In this document: in pieces, positions 24,201 through 31,633 of the stretch
Numbering within the stretch: the stretch's first letter is position 1
Layout of the letters: each line of letters opens with the position of its first letter
NCBI GenBank assembly: GCA_903813345.2
Contig: CAIIXF020000003.1
Coordinates: forward strand, 28,847,248 to 28,911,247
Length of the DNA stretch: 64,000 nt
DNA from: Owenia fusiformis
Lineage: Eukaryota; Annelida; Polychaeta; Sabellida; Oweniidae
Reading direction: 5' to 3'
Made by a program: the position numbers and the translations under genes
The notes under the pieces: generated by a model
The model's database searches: none
What the model was told of the DNA's origin: nothing
What the model saw: the letters and a program-made list of their open reading frames with translations, nothing else

Positions 24201-27200
24201 CTTAGTATGAAAATCTAGAACATATTAGTTTTTTGGCATTCTGGATAAATGTCAAGGCAGCCATTCTGGATTTTCTGTCCTCAAATCTTGTCTGTAAAGT
24301 CTTGTTTACATGTTTTCTGGTTAACTGTGTGACGGATCAATTTCAAATTTTCAGGGGTGGTTCTTAGTATGAATATCTAGAACTGACTAAATTCTTGGCA
24401 TTCTGGGTAAATTTTAAGGTGGCCACTTTGGATTTTCCATCCTCAAATTGTGTCGGTAAAGTCTTGTCTACTCATTTCTAGGATAACCATTTGACGGGAT
24501 AACCCATAGGTGGGGACATTTTGTACACATTTGTGTTCTTGTTGTCTTTATGCTTACGATTTGCTCTGATTGAGTATCATGATTTGTAGACTTTGCAATT
24601 TCTGTTAATACTAACTTTTAATTTTGAAATAATGGTATAACACACCAAATTACTTTTATTAAATGAAACAATGTGGCTCTAAATAAATGAATTGCACTTA
24701 AGTTCCGGTGGCCTGGGTCCGGTGGCCATAACAATTCTGTTAAAGAGACATAAACTCCTACCTATCGATTTAATGAAGCGTGTCCATTTCTTGTTATCCT
24801 CTGGAGATATCTTAAAGCGAATAATTGAAAGTGAATTGCTTCACTTCCACCATAGGCTCGATTTTCCTCGGAAAAGAAGTGGATTCTCATACCACACCGA
24901 CCCACAGCAAAGAATTTGTAACTACTAACGTACAATGTACAAACTAAAATACATTATGGCTGTGATTCATTTATCTATTTTTATTTCATTTTCGTTTGAT
25001 GTCTTCAAGACTATGCCTACCCCTTAAAGCAAAAATTACTAATTTACGTTTTATGTCTTTAAGACTACGCCTACCCCCTAAGGGACGAACGACTAGTTTT
25101 CGTCTGATGTCATCAAGACTCGGCCTACCCCAAGTTCAAACGACCATGCGATCAATTTATACAACAAAATTTATGATTTGAACACAGACTCACCTCAAAC
25201 ATCACAGAAACATATGAAATTGTGGCACACAAGGGGTTTCCCCACTTGATTCTGTTGCCAAGGTGCATCTGAAAGTACGAGTCAATTCAATTACATCATA
25301 CATTTTTAATCATTAAAAACATGAACAGTAAATACAACTCAATGTGTGGCCCTTTGTATTTTGATACTTCTCTGCGATGTTATTTTCGTAAGAAATATCA
25401 TGGCTAAACCCCCAATATAAGAAGAGGCCAAAGTTCTACTGGACACAAAAATAATTTATTTAAAACATCTAAAATATGTTTTCCATATAATGTTGCACTG
25501 TGGTAGATACAGAGTGGGACAAATTGTCTACATTTTTTATTTTGCTATAAGTTTAAATGTGCGAGGATTTCATAATATTTTCTCAGGGGTCCCGAGAAGA
25601 TTATCAAATCATCCTTCTGAACAAACTAATATACAATCCCTTCTTAGCTCGAGTGCCAATATGATGTAATCTGATAGGGGATTTTTGCTGATATGGGATT
25701 TTTTGAATAGCAATTCTATTCCCTGTTTATTTCCCAGGGAAAATATGTTATTATAGAATAAAACAAGAACACAAATGTGTACAAAATGTCCCCACCAATG
25801 GGTGATCCCGTCAAATGGTTATCCTGAAAATGAGTAGACAAGACTTTACCAACACAATTTGAGGACGAAAAATCCAAAATGGCCACCTTAAAATTTATCC
25901 AGAATGCCCAAAATTTAGTCAGTTCTAGATTTTCATACAAAGAACCACCCCTGAAAAATTTGAAATTGATCCGTCACACAGTTAACCAGAAAACATGTAA
26001 ACAAGACTTTACAGACAAGATTTCAGGATGGAAAATACAAAATGGCTGCCTTGACATTTACCCAGAATGTCAAAAAACTAATCTGTTCGTAGATTTTCAT
26101 ACTAAGAATCGTTCCTGAAAATATGAAATTGATCTACCAAACGGTTCACCTGAAATCGGTAGACAAGATTTTAGGATAGAAAATCCAAAATGGCTGCCTT
26201 AACATTTACGCAGAAGGCAAAAAAACTAATCAGATCTAGATTTTCATACTAAGAATCATCCCTGAAAACCTGAAATTGATCTACCATAACGGTTCACCTA
26301 AAAAGACGTAGACAAGACTTTACAGGCAAGATTTTAAGACGGAAAACCCAAAATGGCTGCCTTGACATTTATCCAGAATGCCAAAAAACTAAACAGATCT
26401 AGATTTTCATTCTAAGAATCATCCCTGAAAATTTGAAATTGATCTACAGAACGGTTCACCTGGAAATGCGTAGACAACACTTTACAGACAAGATTTTAAA
26501 ACGGCAATCCAAAATGGCTGCCTTGACATTTACCCAGAATGCTAAAAAACTAATCAGTTCTAGATTTTCATACTAAGAATCACCCCTGAAAATTTGAAAT
26601 TGATCCACCAAACGGTTCACCTGAAAACGCGCAGACAAGACTTCACAGACAAGATTTTAGGACCAAAAAATCCAAACTGGCCAACAATAAAAAAGTCTTT
26701 ACGAGTTTTCGCTGATTTCTTTTTACAAAATTATCACATATAAGTACTGTTAACAATAACATAGGGTTTTACAACAAAGTACATCTGAAATTATTTATAA
26801 AGCTACTAAATAGTTAAAGTATGAAAACTCAAAAACACCATTCAATATGATACAAAGTATTATCGCGCGCTAACTTTTCTTAAGACATTCAAAATGGCTG
26901 ACATGACTGAGCTTACAGGTCCAAAACCTAATCAGATCTAGAATGAAGTGAGCTAAACAAGATGTTAAAGTTTTAAAAGCAACTGTGAAGCTGTTTTTCT
27001 TAAAGTTTGCAGACAAGGATTTTAGCATTTGACTTCAAAATGGCCGACAGGAAGTAGGTTTCGAGTTAAATTTTATTCATCCACATCTCTAGGCACTCAT
27101 AAGTTATCCCTGAAAATTTGAAGGTGATATCTGTAGCGGTTTTGGAGAAAACTCCAGGACGTACGGACGGACGGACAGACAGACAGTCGGACGCCCCTAG

Positions 27201-28757
27201 GCCGACAATATGGCCCCACACTATGTGGTGGGGACATAATGATTGAAACCACATTGTGCTAACGTACCTCAATAGGGAAATGTTTTCCATTGACGGTATG
27301 TTCGGAACCATATGTATGGAATACAATTATGTTGACATCGTACTCCCCAATCAATCCCCCTCCACGCACAGTTAAATCACAACTAGATGTATCAAGTTTA
27401 ACTGAAATGTGAAATTAAACTGTATATTTCTTTATCAAGTGGATATTTAGGTTATCTTGTTTACACGTTACAAACAAACACGTTACCAGAGTCAGTCAGA
27501 ATTTCGACATACTAACATCACGCCGATTTCTGTATGAATTATTTAACCATACTGAAAATAAATTATTGTATAGCAAACCTTTTCCGTTCCCCTCTTTTTG
27601 GAATTCCAAGTTGGAACACGGTTGCCACTTGTACCCACGTTCTTGTCCATGTTCTTGCACTACTAATGGTGGAAAAGGTTTACAGACGGTTCCATTAGTA
27701 ACAATGTTGATAGGAGAAAGCCTTGGACTTGGGAGCCCTGTACATTGCGCCTTAGCTGAAAAAGCACATGTATATCCGGTCATATATTTCAGTGATGAAG
27801 AACTACTGATATTATAACAAAATGATGTCGTTATTTATTGCGAAAGATTTAAATTATAATTTAAGTTTACTGTTCCATCACCACTTTTAAGCAGCAAAAA
27901 GGAAATTATGAGGTTTTTAATAAATGAGTTAAGTCTGCAAACTTAACAATTATGTAGATATATATCAATTTATTGCTACAATACTCAATAATCCTTTATC
28001 TAAATGTTGTATTATTTGCAATATGAGTTTGACGAAAACAATTTCATTTTTCATCCGTCAAGGAAATACCTTATGCAATGATGTGTGTTCAATTTGAATA
28101 TGTTTAATTATATTGGTAACATTACCGTCACATTCCTTCCCCTCTGTGATATGAAATACTCCAATAAGATACAAGATGGCCACCAAAAGTACCTTAATGA
28201 AAATAATGAAACAAATATTTACAATCAAAAATATAACCTAAAATGAATGTGAAAATACAAGGGGAAAAGTGCATGATACAGAAAAACACAGTTACTGCAT
28301 GGTACTCAAAGCAGGCGCATCAACGTCAGGTCTTTTAAACTAGGGTCCACCATCATAGACTTAGGCTAGTTTTTTTCTCAAGATTTTTTTATGTCCACAG
28401 TTAGTTTTTTTTCTCTTAGTTCTCAACGTATTCAATGTACGTATTGAACGCTAAAGCTTGGGTTATAAAATCCATATTGGATTATTTTCTTAATTATTTG
28501 ACCGATATTTTTGCTATGTCTAAACGATTAGAATTTGATGAAACAAAGCGAGACATGCTTTCAATAATTTATGAAACATTTGGTTTATTTAACTAATTTT
28601 CCACAAAATGACAAGAGAAATTATTTTAAAGAGCATGGATATCTATACTTCATTGCAAATTAATTAATAGCGGAGTAATTGATATTTAAATAAATGGTAA
28701 GTCAATGTAGATTAACAAAATAACTATCATACCAAACTATTTTGATCTACTTACCAT
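3063..28757 (-). CDS. Two-domain alpha-carbonic-anhydrase-like secreted protein, copy B (exon 7 split by LTR element)
   Basis: I assembled 13 exons on the minus strand, all with GT-AG sites and consistent phases. They are 28755-28757 (ATG, directly followed by gtaagt), 28126-28192, 27579-27755, 27268-27401, 25194-25268, 24762-24810, 18759-18914 joined to 11373-11408 (4 bp duplicated), 9994-10100, 9644-9786, 9121-9242, 8896-8973, 3837-3900 and 3063-3253. The predicted product is about 465 aa. It has a signal peptide (VLLVAILYLIGVF), then domain 1 with family landmarks SPINI, GSEHTVNG, HFPIE|MHL, LLPRNM, SFYRYYGS, ISISERQ and PLQDINGR, then a diverged domain 2 with MELHIVS, LLPDNM, WLVF and PISISESQM. 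Alpha-carbonic anhydrases hydrate CO2 with a zinc held by three histidines. Here ligands appear missing in both domains, so a binding or structural role is inferred. An LTR retrotransposon lies inside exon 7, so this allele is probably null. Confidence 0.85.
4447..4745. mobile_element. G-run MITE shared by both gene copies
   Basis: The left end reads CAGGGACGTAACCAG and the right end CTGGATACGCCTATG, imperfect inverted repeats of the widespread CAGGGGCGTA..CCAG type. The counterpart in copy A sits at 31390-31633 at the same intron position, so insertion predates the duplication. Copy B has expanded poly-G runs, an internal partial repeat of the left end, and a (GT)n stretch. Confidence 0.65.
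4996..7272. mobile_element. Helentron-like non-autonomous element carrying a 162-bp satellite
   Basis: The left end is A-rich (acacaaactcaag...) with an internal phrase AATATCGAACCTAA. The right end has a (CCCG)n run at 7203-7223 and a hairpin with a 10-bp stem, TATCGTACCT and AGGTACGATA, with the sequence ending soon after at aacaaactt. The internal phrase is an imperfect inverted copy of that hairpin arm, the asymmetric terminal repeat arrangement known for HINE or 'pearl' elements. The central part is the tandem array. Confidence 0.55.
5085..7190 (+). repeat. 162-bp satellite array, about 13 units, with 5-unit higher-order periodicity
   Basis: Each unit contains gattttaggacggaaaatcc, atggccaccttaaaatttac and aacctgtagacaagtcttg. 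Units begin near 5085, 5249, 5410, 5572, 5735, 5897, 6059 and so on. Variant marks recur exactly five units apart: ttaaatgttaccc near 5608 and 6420, atggctacctt near 5922 and 6732, aatcggttctta near 5799 and 6608. This shows a recent block duplication. Confidence 0.9.
8194..8877. mobile_element. MITE with ~200-bp terminal inverted repeats and an internal hairpin
   Basis: The ends read CACCCTATGCAGACAGAGCC and its reverse complement, with arms running to about 8395 and from about 8680. It lies beside exon 11 of copy B. Copy A has cactataatgctg at the same place, so the site was empty, and the flanks suggest a TATA(T) target duplication. A second palindrome around 8577-8660 (ctctaaatattgggtgcgga and its complement) sits in the middle. 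No transposase was found. Confidence 0.75.
9644..9786 (-). CDS. Copy B exon 9: start of carbonic-anhydrase-like domain 2
   Basis: The 143-bp exon has phase 1 at both ends. It encodes QDKFCNLANGN...MCDYIIKGRVFDKCGS, rich in cysteine, and follows the PLQDINGR C-terminus of domain 1. It occupies the position of the carbonic anhydrase N-terminal half but has little recognisable family signature. It is assigned to domain 2 because the next exons recover family motifs (MELHIVS, LLPDNM, PISIS). Confidence 0.6.
10419..11320. mobile_element. ~0.9 kb insertion in copy B intron 7, containing a 500-bp MITE
   Basis: Copy A runs directly from gagtatgaaca to atacagaatg, whereas copy B has about 900 extra bases. 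Within them, TAACACCCCAGTCACATTT near 10692 and its perfect reverse complement ending near 11191 bound a MITE of roughly 500 bp rich in CGCAGAAA/CGTAGAAA phrases. The outer limits of the whole insert are approximate. Confidence 0.6.
11373..11408 (-). CDS. Copy B exon 7, 3' part
   Basis: This segment encodes FKDTISISERQ followed by a gtatcc donor, matching the end of copy A exon 7. It is separated from the first part of the same exon by the LTR retrotransposon at 11409-18758. Confidence 0.85.
11409..13276 (-). repeat. 3' LTR (left), 1868 bp
   Basis: Direct copy of 16891-18758, of equal length and with only scattered differences by eye (for example near 12362). It contains an internal minisatellite at about 11640-12400 and a two-unit repeat around 12710-12830 (cagtcagaggca...gcatgctggccataaa). 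Confidence 0.9.
11640..12400. repeat. GGCTCCTCTGGCTC-type minisatellite within the left LTR
   Basis: Roughly 760 bp built of short related phrases (ttggctcctctggctcctga, gttcagctctttggctcttt, cttaagcttggctcctttag), repeating with imperfect periods. The right LTR carries the equivalent array at about 17120-17880. Open frames across it are a by-product of the repeat and are not called genes. Confidence 0.8.
13414..14061 (-). CDS. Small -1-frame ORF after protease, remnant of pol start (215 aa)
   Basis: This frame overlaps the end of the gag-protease frame in the -1 register, the usual position of pol. Residues 1-110 look like the linker between protease and reverse transcriptase in Ty3 elements (DEDIPPYSSRLLKVHIGF). 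The rest is arginine-rich low-complexity sequence generated by repeats at 13440-13690. No catalytic domain is present. Whether it is translated is unknown. The overlap has A AAA ACG, which is not a canonical slippery site. Confidence 0.45.
   Translation of the reverse strand: MQRSKKNERRVTFTEVLKQNKKATFDKNVDAGGSDLEEEEAKKLRVMSKEENSTGSNAPYQLAPRVCQLIADEDIPPYSSRLLKVHIGFAPSEEPSQMGIIESVLPDAVSTKPRKRRGSIRGHNLGQGPVRETNLQTSSPERGICTGRVISGAPRTSGTIQLRAPLVRGTILLRIRHTRSIVLRAQHTRKQEVQLALLQGAYLTQRAKHRKTKSL
14028..16844 (-). CDS. Gag-protease polyprotein of the LTR element (938 aa)
   Basis: The single long frame starts shortly inside the primer-binding site. Residues about 105-185 are likely coiled coil. Residues about 485-640 resemble a Ty3-type capsid (DYKAYFQTC, LRGDAQQIVLEME, LLEALEKRFGPGG, RRAIHSKEPS). 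Two CCHC zinc knuckles follow near 706-735 (CKSCGERGH, CYNCDGLGH), then an aspartic protease with FLIDSGS near residue 795 and ILGVEYM near 875. DSG instead of DTG is seen in some families. Gag packages the RNA and the protease matures it. The frame stops before any reverse transcriptase. The next frame overlaps by 34 bases in the -1 register. Confidence 0.9.
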   Translation of the reverse strand: MATSDTDTSRAMESKLQTDKEAALEVDGEKTVFFKGQPGGDDMVLDDTIPVEDMPSPNRPRRTLLLQSNGYWSGTEQRVLPNYATPPRGAHGINQPRTSTEEVPVRRMSEELFTLQRELVLQQLQTTLLTSSVKEQGEYVHELRREQQKLRGDLSQGLGTFQQDLSLGLSSVHGALQSIAQTIEQSRSPSEEIRKHIRGSSFNPIEQEWQINQDPITEHQLKSHSSYRGISPRECGQAQLEANFHREDTPMMFEPVPGEAGGWMPPYLIHERRVKQEQETACQQDDPVRSTWEKRTMYGEPRLPPTGMRYQAHPMEDRSHLEGGSNCSVKGMQRNPDPMSYVEVSKESGGAVPKLTSSSRRAEKTAMKESPQPRYRPELKQKRHPEEGVDHNLMMANPHLELPSLSYDNKTARVTQEETATGATGQEQDCEPNVSPDKKSRDKEASNAPDTSALDSVLQMAQKAIKICGKAVESSNTGKHTRIKPTQTFDGSNPWPDYKAYFQTCVANNNWTDKEKAQYLATNLRGDAQQIVLEMEKGYSYEDLLEALEKRFGPGGKADVYEAELCSRKRKPRESLQSLGQHIRRLTSMAYPEMSRDVQDRLARRSFEQAIPDEELRRAIHSKEPSTLDKSIEIALREESYQESERIRQGLKGRTKEQRISTVEEDSSEFTKLLHGLKRELLTEIKNLQNKEESPKPQGKAGTRYPCKSCGERGHSMTSCSQTRCYNCDGLGHIASSCPEPRRHSNDSRFSNTSPIRFLFNNNVEFQPGSKRAVQKILADAKFCGTSMQFLIDSGSMQNMISIESYQKIPLCRRPSLKPPSQVFVQADGSPLSTYGEITGKIKIEGRTTLTTAVVADIAQAGILGVEYMSTSGAVINFNKLEMSFDDGEMTERHHVQDEQTQRTNMTSSTDLRSRNRHPLTEHHYHFPCKDLRKTREE
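16891..18758 (-). repeat. 5' LTR (right), 1868 bp
   Basis: Same sequence and length as the left LTR, including the GGCTCCTCTGGCTC minisatellite. Equal length and near identity of such long LTRs indicate a recent insertion. The primer-binding site lies just inside it at 16874-16890. Confidence 0.9.
18759..18914 (-). CDS. Copy B exon 7, 5' part
   Basis: This 156-bp segment begins after a tttctag acceptor and encodes LLPRNMNSFYRYYGSPTCP through EVAIWTI, the C-terminal half of carbonic anhydrase domain 1. It stops abruptly at the LTR element end at 18758. The remaining 36 bases lie at 11373-11408, and the 4-bp sequence ATAT is present on both sides. The uninterrupted homologue in copy A is 188 bp, which equals 156 + 36 - 4. 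Confidence 0.85.
19647..20771 (-). pseudogene. LINE polyprotein, 3' part: reverse transcriptase palm to C-terminus
   Basis: This frame resumes at TVNHAILLKKM and has GVPQGSVLGPLLF, the catalytic box VIYADDTNI, LTLNVKKTKYMVFG and FLGVIIDSKLSW, then the family's C-terminal HLNYCNILWG and KKFVRLI blocks. It belongs with the 686-residue frame, and a single-base deletion near 20738 separates them. The break makes this copy inactive. Confidence 0.88.
20684..22744 (-). pseudogene. LINE polyprotein, 5' part: AP endonuclease and start of reverse transcriptase
   Basis: The 686-residue frame has the apurinic endonuclease landmarks in order: FLHLNSRSL, MSETWL, VIYKPPNS, LGDFNLDLL, LIDNIFTN and ISDHFPV, covering residues about 80-310. 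The reverse transcriptase follows with KLAKVIPIFKKG, NYRPISIL, QYGFRKHRST and YLDLSKAF. The frame is lost right after KAF, where the next conserved residues appear in another frame, so the protein is split. The endonuclease would nick target DNA to prime reverse transcription, as in jockey/CR1-like elements. Confidence 0.88.
24996..25135. repeat. Three ~55-bp tandem units in intron 5 (copy B)
   Basis: Units share gatgtcttcaagactatgcc and tacccc phrases (near 25000, 25050 and 25109). The same three units occur in copy A at about 39240-39380, so they predate the gene duplication. Confidence 0.6.
25762..27237 (+). mobile_element. Helentron-like (HINE/'pearl'-type) element 2, uninterrupted
   Basis: It starts AACAAGAACACAAATGTGTA followed by ATGTCCCCACC, then has about five 160-bp core repeats (25860-26660), a unique tract, a (GGAC/AGAC)n microsatellite near 27165-27190, and the terminal hairpin CCACACTATGTGG ending GGTGGGGACAT. 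Copy A has agaataaaatgattc at this point, so the insertion made no target duplication. It is an inverted copy relative to element 1 and shows what element 1 looked like before the LINE arrived. Confidence 0.78.
27268..27401 (-). CDS. Copy B exon 4: carbonic anhydrase zinc-site region
   Basis: The exon encodes LTVRGGGLIGEY, then VNIIVFHTYGSEHTVNG and KHFPIE, and splices in phase 0 onto MHLGNRI of exon 5. In active alpha-carbonic anhydrases this region reads HFHW, then GSEHT, then ELHLVH. Here the first zinc histidine appears replaced by valine and the loop between HFHW and GSEH is deleted, while the second and third ligand positions keep histidine. The alignment is by eye. Confidence 0.75.
28126..28192 (-). 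CDS. Copy B exon 2: signal peptide
   Basis: The 67-bp exon starts after attaag and ends before gtaatg. It encodes a hydrophobic run (VLLVAILYLIGVF) followed by HITEGKECD, a typical secretory leader with a cleavage site expected shortly before the cysteine. The start methionine is supplied by exon 1, whose ATG abuts its donor at 28755, so the absence of ATG in this exon is not a defect. It ends in phase 1, matching exon 3. Confidence 0.75.
28193..28754. other. Intron 1 of copy B
   Basis: This lies between the ATG-bearing exon 1 (donor gtaagtag at 28754) and the signal-peptide exon. It is plain AT-rich sequence, and I see no repeat or coding feature in it. Confidence 0.6.
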
Positions 28758-29623
28758 TATTTGCCGTTTGAAATCAAAGCCGGTTTTACTTAGTCTTCAC
28801 AAATGCAGTGACAATTACATGCAAATACTTTTTGCAATATCTGACGCCAGAAAACACATGTCATCAATCATATAATAGTAATAATAAAGTAATAGTACAG
28901 AGTGGGACATAAATTGAAACTCATAGTATTATAATTAAAGAGTTTAACGTTAATAGATTGATGTTTGTGATCCCAACTATTTAAAGAATGATACGTGTTA
29001 TCTTTCTCTAAAATTTTAATTTTTATACGAGTATCCCCAATTGCATCATATTTGGTGAGAATTTTTTCCAACGATTGGTATCGATATGGAGAACTGAATT
29101 CAAAAATGTCTTTCTCTTAAACCAATCATTGGAAACATTCTGTAAAAAACATGGTATTTATGTAAGTGTATATTTTCTGTGTTTTCGAATGTTGCCCAGT
29201 ATGCTTTGTCACTATTATGTAAGATAATACCAAGAGGATCAATTAAAAATGTCTTAAATGACTGTAAATAATGATTATTTTGATAATAAATAGAAAAAGT
29301 GACAATAATGATGTGAAAAGAGTGATTTCCTTCAAAAGGTTAATAGAAGGACCTATATTTTGAAATATAAAGGTCAGAATGATCTATTTTTTTGGATCTG
29401 GTTATCATACAAAGTCCCTTCTTTGATATCCTGTACAATTTCTTCTAAATATCTTGGGGGCTAATATGGTCTTAAAGACACTCGTCCTTTCTGAGTTGAG
29501 AAATGATAAACAACACTATCAATTTATTTTTTGTGAGCACTTTTTTGTAGATTCTGTTTTAAATAACATGCATTACATTGACTCTACGATAATCCAACTT
29601 AATAAATCGTCCAATGTTTTGAT
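28758..29623. other. Intergenic spacer between the tandem gene copies, with the copy B promoter region
   Basis: About 0.87 kb separates the stop codon of copy A from the ATG of copy B, so promoter and 5' leader of copy B must lie here or overlap the 3' end of copy A. The sequence just upstream of the ATG (ctttgatttcaaacggcaaa) is partly conserved with copy A. No TATA box can be assigned with confidence. Confidence 0.5.
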
Positions 29624-30716
29624 CTATTTAATTACACTGCTGATCTTGTCCATTTGAGACTCTGAAATACCAATAGGTGTAGCGAAGACCAACCATCTGG
29701 CAGACTCAGAGTAGAGAGAATCATTTTGATTACCAAAGGAGCTTGTAAAATCATGCATGTTGTCTGGCAGCAAGGAGCGAAGTGAAAACATTTCCAGGTC
29801 TACAACACTACCATCTAAAATGATAATAAAAAGTTAATATATTCTACAATGTTTACAAAAAATATACAGTAACGGGTATTCCAAAAATGATGATGACAAA
29901 AGTTATTATTTTTTGTGATTTTAGGAAGAATCAAAATGTTATGTACATAGATTGATATTACAAGTAATACTACAGGCGTACTAGGGTTCAAAAGGGCCAT
30001 GTAGCACAAACCACCAAGAAAGTGTGATCTGAGAATCAAACACATTGTTCTTTTCTTCATCTTTACTTGTGCTTTTCATAATACAGATTTTAAGCTTGCA
30101 ATGTTTTTCACAACCTAAACGTGAACGGAAAATATTTAAGTGATGCATTTGCATGGACGATTGGTCATACGTTTAGGTTGGCGTTTCGATTTTATATGCA
30201 AGCTTAAACTTCCTAATGTCGTCTAGGTACGTTTGGGAATTTTTCAGTTTATAGCTGTTATATGAGTGAATACAAAAGCACTAATTCTATAATAGATTCG
30301 ATTGATTGCTTATCTCTCAGATAATGTTTAAAAACATTCTTCATCAAGCTCTCTAATTCCGGTACTCAAAGATAAGCCCATTTATTATATTCTTCTTACA
30401 GAGTGTGATCGTTTTCAGCAAAATATTATGAACGCCATTCCAAATGGATTGGAACAAAGTATTAGTTATAAGACGAATGTTGAGAAACACTTTTCTGAAT
30501 GCTGGACAATCACGAGCCAAAAGACATTGTCCCTTTAGATGTAAATATGAAACATAAAATCTTAAGGATTCACCTCGTTTTGCTTGGTCTAATACATCAA
30601 TGAGGAATTTCCAATTTGAATTGTCTTCATATGTTAGCTAAAATGTCAAGTAAATTGAAATATAAGCAAGAATTATAATTTCATACATTTTATATATCAT
30701 GACAAGATACCTTTAA

Positions 30717-31288
30717 AGGGTGACGATTAGCATCCCGTATAAAAACAATATGGCGGCTCCAGGCGAATCAACTGGATCAGTCCATTTTTAAGAAATAAGG
30801 GGAGTTCTGTAAAATCAAGTTTATTGAAATTGTCTTTGAGATAAAGTAATCCGTTTATAATGATTTTGAAAACGTTATCCAAAGAGTGATTGCGTTCAAA
30901 GAATACATGTACATCAGCCAATATAAATCCTTGTATTGGAAACCGGTTTGTCTTGCTTTGTTTCATTTGTAGGATATTTCATATGCCAAGCTGTGTGCTA
31001 TTACGTTATGGGGAAATTTAGATGCCAATTTTTCCTTATTATACACAAATAGAAGATCCTGAAACTTCACCCATAAATGTGGAATTGATTTGTCAAAATA
31101 AAAATCACCCTTTTATAAATGTGTGACGATCTATAATATACTTATGCTATATAACAGTTAGAGGTGTTGACACAACGACCTCAAACCTGTGAACCCTTGA
31201 GTATTATTCCGGGATCGGGCCTTTTATACTAAACGGTGAGCAACACCAGAAACGAGCGTTCGATTTGCTAAACGATATGCGTCACCCT
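30717..31288. mobile_element. 572-bp piggyBac-type MITE with TTAA duplication (copy A intron 11)
   Basis: The ends are AGGGTGACG and CGTCACCCT, each bordered by TTAA (30713-30716 and 31289-31292). Copy B has the empty site near 3960. No transposase frame is present. Confidence 0.75.
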
Positions 31289-31389
31289 TTAAACGATCTA
31301 AATAGCATGTGTGATAAGCCTCTCAGCTTTGATACGACTTAATATCGGGCATTTTGATTTAATGAGAACAATGGATTTAATAATAAGAG

Positions 31390-31633
31390 CAGGGGCGTAT
31401 TCAGTTTTCAGTCAGGGGGTGTAATCGTGGCATAAGCAACCCAAAAAAACATTAAGATTTGTTTTGAATTTTACAAAAATTGATGTAACTTCCTTCAAAA
31501 TTGAGCTAGAAGCTCCAAATAAAAAGCATTTTGAAGCTCGTTTTATTTCATTTTCATTGGTTTGGTTGTGTCTGTGTGTGTGTGTGTCGGGGGGGGGTGC
31601 GATCATGCACCCCCTCCTGGCTACGCCTATGAA
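31390..31633. mobile_element. Copy A counterpart of the shared CAGGGGCGTA MITE
   Basis: It runs from CAGGGGCGTATTCAG to CCTGGCTACGCCTATG, is orthologous to 4447-4745 and is shorter because the G-runs are not expanded. It contains a short (TG)n then G-run near 31570-31600. Confidence 0.7.

Larger units (their letters stand above)
19025..24542 (-). mobile_element. Helentron-like (HINE/'pearl'-type) element 1, interrupted by a LINE
   Basis: Read on the minus strand it begins AACAAGAACACAAATGTG and has GGTGGGGACAT-type inverted motifs placed asymmetrically: about 24 bp inside one end and at the very end of the other. The left end carries a CCACATAGTGTGG hairpin and a (TCTG/TCCG)n run at 19075-19100. 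About five 160-bp core repeats lie at 23605-24480. Comparison with copy A (ggtttttgtcttta) shows no target duplication. A LINE occupies 19408-23431. Confidence 0.75.

Noticed and set aside
24762-24928. Longer open frame extending upstream of exon 6 (reading ...FFAVGRCGMRIHFFSEEN...)
   Set aside because: It ends at a stop just at the donor and does not join exon 5 in phase. The 49-bp exon after the ctttaag acceptor matches the corresponding exon in domain 2 and the length in copy A.
28126-28192. Apparent loss of the start codon in the copy B signal-peptide exon
   Set aside because: Both copies have an upstream ATG directly followed by gtaagt (28755-28757 and 43886-43888) that splices in phase to this exon, so nothing is lost.
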